From 70-18 sp041691815 (lineage in GTDB: Bacteria; Pseudomonadota; Alphaproteobacteria; Acetobacterales; Acetobacteraceae), in assembly GCA_041691815.1 (NCBI GenBank), contig JBEPTZ010000015.1, positions 1-53,228 on the forward strand: a stretch of DNA of 53,228 nt, given 5' to 3'. The position numbers were made by a program, and so were the translations under genes. The notes below the pieces were generated by a model. It searched no databases. It saw only the letters and a program-made list of their open reading frames with translations, and was not told where the DNA came from. Of this stretch, positions 34,353-42,527 are shown piece by piece; the first letter of the stretch is position 1, and every line of letters begins with the position of its first letter.

Positions 34353-35351
34353 ATGACCGAAATCGACGGGATCGCCATTCCCACCCAGGCCGCCATCGCC
34401 GCGACGCGCGCTGCCCTGGCGCCGCACATCGCCACCACGCCGGTGATGCAGCGTGACGACCTGCCAGGGCTTGCTGGAACCACCGGCCTGGACGGCATCA
34501 TCGCCGAGTTCAAGTTCGAGTTGCTGCAGCATTCCGGCACCTTCAAGGCGCGCGGCGCGTTCGCCAACCTGCTGGCGCTGCCGGCCGAGGCGCGGGCGCG
34601 CGGCGTTACCGCGATTTCGGCCGGCAACCACGCGGTGGCGGTGGCCTACGCGGCGATGCGGCTGGGGGTTTCCGCCAAGGTGGTGATGATCCGCACCGCC
34701 AGCCCGGCGCGGGTGGCGCTGGTGCATCGCTACGGCGCCGAATTGTTGCTGGCCGATGACGGCGCCACCGGTTTTGCCATGGTGCGCCAGATCGAGGCCG
34801 ACGAGGGCCGCGGCTTCGTGCACCCGTTCAACGGGCTGAACACCATTCTCGGCACCGCGACGCTGGGCGCCGAATGGGCCGAACAGAGCGCCGGCCTGGA
34901 CGCCGTGGTGCTGCCGATCGGCGGCGGCGGGCTGGCCGCCGGTGCCGCCACCGCGCTGAAGCTGGCGCTGCCCGGCCTCGCCATCTACGGCGTCGAGCCG
35001 GAGGGGGCGGACGGCATGGCGCAGAGCTTCCGCGCCAACGGGCCGCTGAAACTCGGCCACCTCTCCGGCATCGCCGACAGCCTTATGGCGCCGCATACCG
35101 AGGCCTACAGCTACGGCCTGTGCCGAAGGGCGCTGGACGGGCTGGTCGTCGTCTCGGACGCCCAGTTGCGCAGCGCGATGGCGCTGCTGTTCGCCGAGCT
35201 GAAGCTGGCGGTGGAGCCGGCCTGCGCGGCGGCCACCGCGGCGGCGCTGGGGCCGCTGCGCCAGCGCCTGGCGGGCAAGCGGGTCGGGCTGCTGCTGTGC
35301 GGCAGCAACACCGATGCGGCGACCTTCACCGGCCATCTGGCGGCGGCCTGA
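34353..35351 (+). CDS. threonine/serine dehydratase-like PLP enzyme
   Basis: 332 residues of fold type II. The PLP lysine is Lys65 in HSGTFKARGAF. SAGNHAVAVAYAA and the phosphate-binding GGGGLAAG are present, and the C-terminal CGSNTD fits the cofactor-ring site. There is no ACT regulatory domain, so it resembles catabolic threonine dehydratase or serine racemase rather than IlvA. The ATG at 34353 has GGAG 8-9 nt upstream; an in-frame ATG at 34320, right behind repeat R5, would add MRRAPPAGVDR. Confidence 0.88.
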   Translation: MTEIDGIAIPTQAAIAATRAALAPHIATTPVMQRDDLPGLAGTTGLDGIIAEFKFELLQHSGTFKARGAFANLLALPAEARARGVTAISAGNHAVAVAYAAMRLGVSAKVVMIRTASPARVALVHRYGAELLLADDGATGFAMVRQIEADEGRGFVHPFNGLNTILGTATLGAEWAEQSAGLDAVVLPIGGGGLAAGAATALKLALPGLAIYGVEPEGADGMAQSFRANGPLKLGHLSGIADSLMAPHTEAYSYGLCRRALDGLVVVSDAQLRSAMALLFAELKLAVEPACAAATAAALGPLRQRLAGKRVGLLLCGSNTDAATFTGHLAAA

Positions 35352-35654
35352 TGCCAAAACCGGCCGGCGCGACCCGGCCAGCCGCATCACGTTCTCGTCA
35401 TCACCGCTGTCCCAAACCGCGCCGTAGCCCGCCGCCGGCCGCGGCATTCCGCCGATCATCAGGCGGGGCCCGCATCAATTCACGCTGGACGCTGCGGTCA
35501 TTGTTTAATATCAACGGATCGCGCTGAATTAACGCTTCGCTGGCGGACAGCGCCGTCAACAGGCTGTAACCTGTCGGCACCGGTAACCGGATCGTCACCG
35601 GTTCGGACCTATGGCTGAAACTGCCGCAACGGATCGAGGGAGCGACTTACCGTA
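35352..35654. other. intergenic region between dehydratase and MFS genes
   Basis: Locally less GC-rich than the surrounding genes (CATTGTTTAATATCAACGG near 35500). It contains one operator-like dyad at 35579-35602. A 65-codon open frame on the minus strand (35401-35598, GTG start) lacks an RBS and recognisable features, so I do not call it. I see no repeat of the R family. Confidence 0.5.
35579..35602. promoter_or_regulatory. operator-like dyad upstream of the MFS gene
   Basis: ACCGGT occurs at both ends of a 24-bp interval (ACCGGTAAC ... GTCACCGGT), giving ACCGGTnAC on each strand with a 6-bp spacer. It lies 53 bp upstream of the MFS start codon. A repressor site is plausible but no regulator gene is adjacent. 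Confidence 0.35.
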
Positions 35655-36950
35655 ATGCTGTCCGGCCTGATCGCCCCCAGCCTGGCCCGCCAGCGGATTC
35701 ATTACGGCTGGGTGATGGTCGCCATCACGTTCCTCACCATGCTGGCCACCGCCGCCTCGATGGGCATGCCCGGCGTGCTGCTGGTGCCGCTGCAGCAGGG
35801 TTTCGGCTGGGACAACGGCGCGGTCTCCGGCGCGATGGCGCTGCGGCTGCTGTTCTACGGCGCGATCGGGCCGTTCGCGGCGGCGCTGATGGCGCGCTAC
35901 GGCCTGAAGGCGACCATCTGCACCGCGCTGCTGATGATCATTGGCGGCCTGCTGCTGACCACCACGATGACCACGCTGTGGCAACTCTATCTCTACTGGG
36001 GCGTGCTGGTCGGCATGGGCACCGGCATGACGGCGATCGTGCTCGGCGCCACGGTGGCCAATCGCTGGTTCACCGCCAAGCGCGGGCTGGTGCTGGGGCT
36101 GCTGACCTCGGCGGCGGCCACCGGGCAACTGGCCTTCGTGCCGGTGGCCGCCTGGCTCGCCGAGACCTACGGCTGGCGCAGTTCGGTGCTGGCGCCGATC
36201 GCAGCACTGTGCGTGGCCTTCGTGGTGATGATGCTGTTCGGCCGCGATCACCCCGGCGATGTCGACCTGGCGCCATACGGCGAAACCGGCCCGGCGCGGG
36301 CGCCGGCGCCACAGCCGCCCGGCGGCGCGGTACACACCGCCTTCACCACTCTGGGCGATGCGGCGCAGCACCGCATGTTCTGGGTGCTGTTCATCACCTT
36401 CGCGATCTGCGGCTTCACCACCAACGGACTGGTGCAAACCCATTTCATTCCGCTCTGCCAGGATTACGGCATGACCGCGGTGGCCGGCGCCGGGGTGATG
36501 GCGCTGATGGGCATGTTCGACTTCGTCGGCGCCATCGGCTCGGGCTACCTGTCCGACCGCTTCGCGCCGCACAAGCTGCTGTTCTGGTATTTCGTCCTGC
36601 GCGGGTTGTCGCTGCTGGTGCTGCCCTATTCCAGCTTCTCGCTGGTCGGGCTGTCGGCGTTCGCGGTGTTCTACGGCATGGACTGGATCGCCACCGTGCC
36701 GCCGACCGTGAAGCTGGCGGCCAGCGGCTTCGGGCGGGAGCAGGCGCCGCTGGTGTTCGGCTGGATCTTCACCGGCCACCAGGTGGGCGCCGCCCTTGCC
36801 GCCTACGGCGCCGGGGTGACGCACGACGCGATGGGCACCTATCTGCCGGCGTTCATGACCGGCGGCGTGCTGTGCCTCGTCGCCGCCGCCATCGCGCTGC
36901 GCGCCCGGCCGACCCGGGTTGCGTCCGCCGCACCGGCCGCGGCCGAATAG
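35655..36950 (+). CDS. MFS transporter (monocarboxylate/oxalate-like)
   Basis: 431 residues, 12 predicted membrane helices. The N-terminal half has HYGWVMVAITFLTMLATAAS, and ANRWFTAKRGLVLGLLTSA is the MFS signature of the oxalate/formate-monocarboxylate (OFA/MCT-like) group. A polar loop (about 205-235) separates the halves. The neighbouring amidohydrolase and hydroxyacid dehydrogenase suggest an organic or amino-acid-derived acid, but the substrate is not determinable. The stop is 7 bp before hairpin A of R6. Confidence 0.87.
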   Translation: MLSGLIAPSLARQRIHYGWVMVAITFLTMLATAASMGMPGVLLVPLQQGFGWDNGAVSGAMALRLLFYGAIGPFAAALMARYGLKATICTALLMIIGGLLLTTTMTTLWQLYLYWGVLVGMGTGMTAIVLGATVANRWFTAKRGLVLGLLTSAAATGQLAFVPVAAWLAETYGWRSSVLAPIAALCVAFVVMMLFGRDHPGDVDLAPYGETGPARAPAPQPPGGAVHTAFTTLGDAAQHRMFWVLFITFAICGFTTNGLVQTHFIPLCQDYGMTAVAGAGVMALMGMFDFVGAIGSGYLSDRFAPHKLLFWYFVLRGLSLLVLPYSSFSLVGLSAFAVFYGMDWIATVPPTVKLAASGFGREQAPLVFGWIFTGHQVGAALAAYGAGVTHDAMGTYLPAFMTGGVLCLVAAAIALRARPTRVASAAPAAAE

Positions 36951-36957
36951 GAAGCGC

Positions 36958-37071
36958 CTTCTTTTTGTGAACAAAAAGAAGCAAAAAAACTTTTCATCTG
37001 TTTTGGCGACTCAGGAGTCCCCACGGCTCCGCTGTTGCAAGGCGGATGAAAAAGTTCTTTTTTAAAAGAAC
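36958..37071 (-). repeat. three-hairpin intergenic repeat, copy R6
   Basis: Hairpin A is 36958-36981. Hairpin B, 37054-37071, is shortened to 18 bp (GTTCTTTT/AAAAGAAC around TT) but still perfectly paired. The core stem uses CTTTTCATC/GATGAAAAAG and contains TTGCAAGGCGGAT. GGAAGCG and CGCTTCC flank it. It lies between converging MFS and amidohydrolase genes. Confidence 0.93.
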
Positions 37072-37087
37072 GCTTCCTTCTCCTACT

Positions 37088-38506
37088 CTACCAGCCGTTC
37101 GGCCGCGGCGGCTTCACCTCGGCGGGGATCGGGCAGGTATAGGCCTGGCCGCCGGTGCGCTCGGCCAGTTCGGCCTTGGCGGCGGCGATCAGCGCCGGAT
37201 TCTGCAGCACTTCCAGTGCCGTGGCGGCCATCGCCTTGGCGGTGTAGACCATGCCCTTCTTGGCCAGGGCGGTCTTGCCGTGGGCGGTGTACTGCCAGGA
37301 ATGATGCGGCGCGCCGATGGTCTGGGTCGGCCCGTCGGCCTGCACCAGGGGGACGATCCACGACACGTCGCCGACATCGGTGCTGCCCATCATCGGCTCG
37401 CCCTTCTGCCCCAGCGGCACGATCCGCTCGGGCAGCACCTCGTCGCTGCGCGGCGGGAAGCCGACATGGCGGTAATGCGCCGCCACGTCCTCCGGCTGCA
37501 GCGTGGCGCGGATCTGCTCGGCGAATTTGCGGTCTGCGGCGTCCCAATCCGGAGTGCCGAGGCGCTCCAGGCTGGCCTGCAGCGCCTGTTCCAGCGGCGC
37601 GTTGCCGATCAGGTTGGACATGCCGGCGATGTTGCGCGCCGCCACCTTGCATTCCGTCATCAGCGCGGCGCCATCAGCGATCTTGCGCACCCGCGCCTCG
37701 AGCACCAGCACCTCGGGCAGGGTTTCGGCGCGGATCATGTAGCGCACCCGGGCGTGGCCCTGCACCACGTTCGGCGCCACGCCGCCGGCATCCAGCGTGG
37801 CGTAATGGATGCGGGCGCTGGAGGGCATGTGCTCGCGCATGTAGTTGACGCCGACATTCATCAGCTCCACCGCATCCAGCGCGGACCGGCCGAGATGCGG
37901 TGCCGCGGCGGCGTGGCTGGACCGGCCGGTGAACGAGAAATCCACCATCACATTGGCCAGCGAGCGCGCCGGGTTGACGCCGGGGAACGGCATCGGGTGC
38001 CAGGTGATAGCAATATCAACACCTTCGAACGCGCCATCGCGCACCATGAAGGTCTTGCCGGAGCCACCCTCCTCGGCCGGGCAGCCATAATAGCGGACCC
38101 GTCCCGGCAGGCCGTGCTGCGCCAGGTAGTCCTTCACCGCGGTGGCCGCCAGCATGGCGCCGGAGCCGAGCAGGTTATGGCCGCAGCCATGCCCGGCGCC
38201 GTCGCCCGGCAATGGGATGTGGCTGGCCTCGCCGGATTGCTGCACCAGGCCGGGCAGCGCGTCGTATTCGCCGAGGATGGCGATCACCGGGCCGCCCTCG
38301 CCGGCCTCGCCCATCATCGCGGTTTCGATGCCGGCGACGTTCTCGATGACCCGGAATCCCTGCTCGCGGAGCATCGCAGCGTGCGCGGCAGCGGAGCGAA
38401 TCTCGTTGAAATTGGTCTCCGGGGTGTCAAAAACCGCGTCGGACAGGCGCTCGAACGCGGCGCGATGACCGTCGACGATGGTCCAGATCTCTTCTTCGTT
38501 ACGCAT
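37088..38506 (-). CDS. M20 family amidohydrolase (AbgB/aminobenzoyl-glutamate hydrolase-like)
   Basis: 472 residues. Metal ligands appear in GHGCGHN (Cys108, His110), EE at 145-146 (CPAEEGGSG) and HPMPFPG; the dimerisation insert follows (FSFTGRSSHAAAAPHLGRSAL). Family members cleave amide bonds of N-acyl amino acids or p-aminobenzoyl-glutamate. The ATG at 38506 follows AAGGAA. The hydroxyacid dehydrogenase gene ends 49 bp upstream on the same strand, so the two are probably co-transcribed. Confidence 0.9.
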   Translation of the reverse strand: MRNEEEIWTIVDGHRAAFERLSDAVFDTPETNFNEIRSAAAHAAMLREQGFRVIENVAGIETAMMGEAGEGGPVIAILGEYDALPGLVQQSGEASHIPLPGDGAGHGCGHNLLGSGAMLAATAVKDYLAQHGLPGRVRYYGCPAEEGGSGKTFMVRDGAFEGVDIAITWHPMPFPGVNPARSLANVMVDFSFTGRSSHAAAAPHLGRSALDAVELMNVGVNYMREHMPSSARIHYATLDAGGVAPNVVQGHARVRYMIRAETLPEVLVLEARVRKIADGAALMTECKVAARNIAGMSNLIGNAPLEQALQASLERLGTPDWDAADRKFAEQIRATLQPEDVAAHYRHVGFPPRSDEVLPERIVPLGQKGEPMMGSTDVGDVSWIVPLVQADGPTQTIGAPHHSWQYTAHGKTALAKKGMVYTAKAMAATALEVLQNPALIAAAKAELAERTGGQAYTCPIPAEVKPPRPNGW

Positions 38507-38555
38507 TTTCGGTTCCTTGGCAGGAAGGCAGGGGGTGGGTAGGTATGAGCTATAC

Positions 38556-39617
38556 CTATCTCGCATCCGGTCTGAATCCGAGGATGCGCTCGAACCGCGC
38601 CGCGAAGGCCGGCCAGGCTTCCGGGTTCAGCAGGCGCGGCGGCGCGTGGCCGTCCAGCACCCCGAGCAACTGCTCGGCGGCGATGGTCGCCATGTTGATC
38701 CGCGCCTCATGGGTGACGCCGGCGGTGTGCGGGCTGACAATCACGTTGTCGAACCCCATCAGCGGGTGGTCGGAAGGCGGCGGCTCGCGGAACCAGACGT
38801 CCAGGCCGGCGCCGGCGATGCGGCGGTTGCGCAAGGCGTCGGCCAGGGCGGCTTCGTCGTGGATGCCGCCGCGGGCGGTGGTGATGAAATAGGCGTTCGG
38901 GCGCATGCCGGCGAATTGCACCGCCCCCATCAGGTTCAGGGTTTCCTTGTTGCGCGGGCAGTTCAGCGAGACGAAATCGGCTTCTGCCAGCAGCGCCGCG
39001 AGTTCCATCTTCTCGGCGCCGCGAGCGGTTACCTGCTCCTTGGTGAGATACGGGTCGTAGGCCAGCACCCGCATGCGGAACAGCAGCCGGCAGAGTTCGG
39101 CGACGCGGGTGCCGACATTGCCGAGGCCGATGATACCGATGGTGCGGCCGATCGCGTCGTGGCCCATATAGGCGTTGCGGTCGAGGGTTTCGGCGCCGGG
39201 GCGGCGCATCACCCGGTCGACCTCGCCGATGCGTTTGGTGAGGCACAGCAGCATGCCCAGCACATGCTCGGCCACCGCCTCGGCATTGCCGCCGGTCTGG
39301 TTGACCGCCAGCACGCCAGCCCTGGTGCAGGCGTCGACATCGATGGTGTCGTAGCCGGCGCCGTTCGACGAGGCCAGCAGCAGGTTGGGGGTGCGGGCCA
39401 GCAGCGCGTCGGTGACGTGGTACTGGGGTGCGAGTTCGTCGCGCGAGGCGCCGACCTGGTAGGCGTGGGCTGCGGCCAGCACCGGCTCGGCCAGGGCGGC
39501 CGGGCTGTCGTTCTCCAGCTTTTCCAGGGTGACGTCGGGGCGGGCGGCCAGCAGGGCGGCAAAATGCGGGTCGGACAGGTATTTGACGTAGAAGACCCGC
39601 TTGGTGTTGACGGCCAT
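38556..39617 (-). CDS. D-2-hydroxyacid dehydrogenase (NAD-dependent)
   Basis: 353 residues. The Rossmann motif GLGNVG is at 164-169, and the catalytic triad is Arg249 (TTARGG), Glu278 (WFREPP) and His297 (SPHTAG). Relatives reduce 2-oxo acids to D-2-hydroxy acids or are phosphoglycerate dehydrogenases; absence of an ACT domain argues against a regulated SerA. It is upstream of the amidohydrolase gene. ATG at 39617. Confidence 0.9.
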   Translation of the reverse strand: MAVNTKRVFYVKYLSDPHFAALLAARPDVTLEKLENDSPAALAEPVLAAAHAYQVGASRDELAPQYHVTDALLARTPNLLLASSNGAGYDTIDVDACTRAGVLAVNQTGGNAEAVAEHVLGMLLCLTKRIGEVDRVMRRPGAETLDRNAYMGHDAIGRTIGIIGLGNVGTRVAELCRLLFRMRVLAYDPYLTKEQVTARGAEKMELAALLAEADFVSLNCPRNKETLNLMGAVQFAGMRPNAYFITTARGGIHDEAALADALRNRRIAGAGLDVWFREPPPSDHPLMGFDNVIVSPHTAGVTHEARINMATIAAEQLLGVLDGHAPPRLLNPEAWPAFAARFERILGFRPDAR

Positions 39618-39666
39618 CGTTGTTTTCTCTCGGACGGTTCAGGCCGGGACGCTACAACGAAGGCGG

Positions 39667-39696
39667 CGGGCGGGAAACCCGAGGGAGTCCCGCCCG
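39667..39696 (-). terminator. hairpin downstream of bactofilin gene
   Basis: CGGGCGGG pairs with CCCGCCCG (8 bp) around a 14-nt loop, 6 bp past the bactofilin stop and before the dehydrogenase start. No T tract follows on the minus strand. Confidence 0.4.
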
Positions 39697-39702
39697 GTGG
39701 GG

Positions 39703-40404
39703 TCAATCGGTCTCGGGGGCGCGGGCCGGCTCGCCGGGGCGGGACTCGGGGGGGCGCGGCTCGTTCGGGCGGGCGTCCGCGGCGGCGTCGGTCAGCATCT
39801 CGATCTGGCCGGTGATCTGGCCGCCATCCTCCACCTGCAGGCGGCGGCAGCGCGCGGTGCCGAGCACTCGGCCGGTGGCGCGCACGATCAGGCTGGCGCG
39901 GGTGGTCAGCGTGCCGTCGATGGTGCCGGCGACCTCGGCATCCTCCACCTCGACCTCGCCGCGGAACATGCCGCCCTGGGCGATATGCAACTCGGTGGCG
40001 CGGATCATCGTCGCCTCGACGATGCCCAGCACCTCCAGCCGCTCGGCGTCCTGGATGGTGCCTTGCACGCTGATGCCGCGGCCGACCACCAGGGTGCGAC
40101 GCTCGGTGTGGGCGCGCGGCTGCAGTGCGGCGGGGCGCTGGCCGCCGATGCCGCCTGGCGCGAGGCCGGGTTGCGGGGTGGGCGGGGTGGCGGCGGGGAA
40201 CGGCGGGCGGCTCATCGAGGAGGCCTCCTTGGAAAGGGCGGGGGCGGCGTAGGGGGCGGGGCGGGGCGGCACGCCGAGCCCGGTGTCACGCGGCGGGGGG
40301 GAGGCAGGCGTCGGGCTGGCGGCCGGAGCGGGATGCGCGGCCGAGCCAGGGTCCTGGCGAACCCCGGGAGCGGGGGGTTGCTCGGGTTTGCGACGTTTGA
40401 ACAC
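39703..40404 (-). CDS. bactofilin-family cytoskeletal protein
   Basis: 233 residues. A Pro/Ala-rich disordered N terminus (about 1-100) precedes the bactofilin beta-helix (RRTLVVGRGISVQGTIQDAE, LEVLGIVEATMIRATELHIA, GMFRGEVEVEDAEVAGTIDG, LIVRATGRVLGTARCRRLQV) and another Pro/Arg-rich tail. Bactofilins polymerise without nucleotides into membrane-associated scaffolds that organise cell-wall enzymes or stalks. The start is GTG at 40404 (MFKRRKPEQ); its RBS is poor. The N-terminal basic stretch could contact the membrane. Confidence 0.88.
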   Translation of the reverse strand: MFKRRKPEQPPAPGVRQDPGSAAHPAPAASPTPASPPPRDTGLGVPPRPAPYAAPALSKEASSMSRPPFPAATPPTPQPGLAPGGIGGQRPAALQPRAHTERRTLVVGRGISVQGTIQDAERLEVLGIVEATMIRATELHIAQGGMFRGEVEVEDAEVAGTIDGTLTTRASLIVRATGRVLGTARCRRLQVEDGGQITGQIEMLTDAAADARPNEPRPPESRPGEPARAPETD

Positions 40405-40494
40405 GGGCGATCCGATTCACTGTGAGGAGGCGGGTCACTGTTAGGAGGCGGGTCACTGTTGGCAGGAATAGGTCGAGATCGAAGGCGTGGCCTA

Positions 40495-41193
40495 TCACAC
40501 GCCGCGCGGGGTGAACAAGCCGGGTGCCGATGTATGCGGGTCGCTGTCGGCGTGCAGCACATGCACCAGGGCGGCGACGCCGAGCACCGGAGCGAACAGG
40601 TTGACCACCGGCACCAGGGCGGCGGCGACCATCAGCCCGCCCTGCACCAGCACCGGCAGGCGGCGGCGGCGATAGGCCGCCAGTGCGGCGCTGCGCGGCA
40701 TGCGCCGCATCGCCACCGCCACGAACAGCCCGCGCCCCATCGCCCAGGCGGCCACCAGCCAGCCGAGCAGCAGCCCCGGCCCCGGCAGCAGCAGCGCCAG
40801 CAGCAAGGCCAGCAGCTGCATCAGCAGCACCTTCAGGCCGAGCGCGACGCCGTCCCAGGCCTGCGCCGTCATCGCCGCCGGGCTGGCCGGGGGCAGGGCG
40901 GGAAAGAACCGGCGCTCGACGGCGGCGGCGATGCGGTCGCTGAACAGCAGCGCGATGCCGGTGGCCAGCGGCACGAACAGCAGCAGGGTCAGCAGCGCCG
41001 CGCCGACCACGCCGAACAGCGAGGCGATCCAGGCCAACCAGCCATGCCCGGCGGCGATATGGTAGGCCTCCCAGCCCATGCCGACTCCGAGCAGAGCCAG
41101 CGCCAGCGCCGACCACAGCACGCTTTGCAGCACGGTGGAGAGGAAGGCGCGGTCGTCCAGCTGGGCGAGCGCGCGCAGGAACGGGGTCAGCAT
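40495..41193 (-). CDS. EI24 domain (CysZ-like) membrane protein
   Basis: 232 residues with about five or six hydrophobic segments and the EI24/CysZ features: an N-terminal amphipathic MLTPFLRALAQLDDRAFLS, conserved LLFVPLATGIALLFSDRI and a C-terminal VPVVNLFAPVLGVAALVHVLH. CysZ members are sulfate permeases, but many alphaproteobacterial EI24 proteins have unknown roles. The ATG at 41193 gives the family N terminus; the longer frame overlaps the divergent kinase gene. Confidence 0.82.
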   Translation of the reverse strand: MLTPFLRALAQLDDRAFLSTVLQSVLWSALALALLGVGMGWEAYHIAAGHGWLAWIASLFGVVGAALLTLLLFVPLATGIALLFSDRIAAAVERRFFPALPPASPAAMTAQAWDGVALGLKVLLMQLLALLLALLLPGPGLLLGWLVAAWAMGRGLFVAVAMRRMPRSAALAAYRRRRLPVLVQGGLMVAAALVPVVNLFAPVLGVAALVHVLHADSDPHTSAPGLFTPRGV

Positions 41194-41299
41194 CGTCGGT
41201 CCCTCATGAATCTCGCGGTTGTTTGCGATCCGGGCGCGCGGATGATAGGCGGGCGGCTTCCGGCGGCGGGTCCGCTGCACATCCTCGCGGAGTTCTGCC

Positions 41300-42307
41300 A
41301 TGAATTCGTCGGCCGCAAACCCCCGTTTCGATATCCTAGGCATCGGCAACGCCATCGTCGACGTGGTGGCGCCGGTCGACGAGGCGTTCCTGTCGCGCCA
41401 CGACATGCACAAGGGGGCGATGGCGCTGATCGACGCGGCGGCCGCCGAGCGGCTGTACCAGGCGATGCCGGCCGGGCAGGAGAGCAGCGGCGGCTCGGCC
41501 GGCAATACCTGCGCGGTGGCGGCGCAGCTTGGCGCCCGGGTGGCCTATCTGGGCAAGGTGGCCAACGACCAGCTGGGCGGGGTGTTCCGCCACGACATCG
41601 CCACCGTCGGGGTGCATTTTCCGACCGCACCGCTGGTTGGCGGGGCGCCGACCGCGCGCTGCCTGATCCTGGTGACGCCGGACGGCCAGCGGACCATGAA
41701 CACCTTTCTCGGCGCCTGCGTGACGCTCGGCGAGGCGGATGTGGATGTAGCGCTGGTTGCCGCCTCGGCGGTGACCTATCTGGAGGGCTATCTGTTCGAT
41801 CCGCCGGCCGCCCAGGCGGCGTTCCGTCGCGCCGCCGCCGCTGCACATGCCGCCGGCCGGCAGGTGGCGCTGTCGCTGTCGGACGCGTTCTGTGTCGATC
41901 GCCATCGCGCGGCGTTCCGCGAGCTGGTGGCCGGGCATGTGGATATATTGTTCGCCAACGAGACCGAGATCACCAGCCTGTACGAGTGCAATGACTGGCG
42001 CGAGGCGGCCGAACTGGCGCGGCGCGACGTGGCGCTGGCGGCGCTGACCCGCAGCGAGGCCGGCAGCCTGGTGCTGCGCGGGGCAGAGACGGTGGAGGTG
42101 GCGGCGGTGCCGACCAGGGTGGTGGACACCACCGGCGCCGGCGATGCCTATGCCGCCGGCTTCCTGGCCGCCCTCACCGCCGGGCGGCCATTGGCGCAAT
42201 GCGGCCATTTGGGCAGCATCGCGGCGGCCGAGGTGATCAGCCATTACGGCGCCCGGCCGCAGCGCGACCTGGGCGGCGAGATGGCGCTGCTGGGCGCGCA
42301 GGGCTGA
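41300..42307 (+). CDS. PfkB-family sugar kinase, adenosine-kinase-like
   Basis: 335 residues. It starts FDILGIGNAIVDVVAPVDEAFL, has the substrate region SGGSAGNTCAVAAQLGA and the PfkB anion-hole signature VDTTGAGDAYAAGFLAAL with its catalytic Asp. Alphaproteobacterial proteins with this N terminus are annotated adenosine kinase; ribokinase-type substrates cannot be excluded. GGAG precedes the ATG at 41300. It is divergent from the EI24 gene and followed by a hairpin. Confidence 0.9.
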   Translation: MNSSAANPRFDILGIGNAIVDVVAPVDEAFLSRHDMHKGAMALIDAAAAERLYQAMPAGQESSGGSAGNTCAVAAQLGARVAYLGKVANDQLGGVFRHDIATVGVHFPTAPLVGGAPTARCLILVTPDGQRTMNTFLGACVTLGEADVDVALVAASAVTYLEGYLFDPPAAQAAFRRAAAAAHAAGRQVALSLSDAFCVDRHRAAFRELVAGHVDILFANETEITSLYECNDWREAAELARRDVALAALTRSEAGSLVLRGAETVEVAAVPTRVVDTTGAGDAYAAGFLAALTAGRPLAQCGHLGSIAAAEVISHYGARPQRDLGGEMALLGAQG

Positions 42308-42407
42308 GTCCCGGCTGGGCGGAGAAATCGCGCGCATTGCTGCTACCGGGCAAATCGCGCTCGCAAATTCTGGCGTGATCGATTAAGTGTGCAACGCAAC
42401 ATGAGCC

Positions 42408-42432
42408 CCCGCGTCGGATAATCCGGCGCGGG
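42408..42432 (+). terminator. hairpin downstream of the adenosine-kinase-like gene
   Basis: CCCGCG-T-CGGA pairs with TCCG-G-CGCGGG around a TAA loop, 11 bp if the central T-G wobble is counted. It lies 101 bp past the stop and 96 bp before typA, with no T tract. Confidence 0.5.
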
Positions 42433-42448
42433 CCGGTCCTGCTTATCC

Positions 42449-42480
42449 TATAAGTCGGCGATCAATATAAGTCGGCGATC
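42449..42480. repeat. tandem 15-bp direct repeat upstream of typA
   Basis: TATAAGTCGGCGATC occurs perfectly at 42449-42463 and 42466-42480, separated by AA (period 17). It ends 47 bp before the typA ATG. A period near 1.6 helical turns could place two protein-binding sites or a duplicated promoter element; no known operator is recognised. Confidence 0.85.
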
Positions 42481-42527
42481 TATGGGTCTGTCGGGCTGCC
42501 CCGCAGTTTTAGCCGTCAGGTCTCCCA

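Noticed and set aside
35401..35598. 65-codon minus-strand open frame in the dehydratase-MFS gap
   Set aside because: GTG start without RBS, overlaps the operator-like dyad, and no recognisable features.
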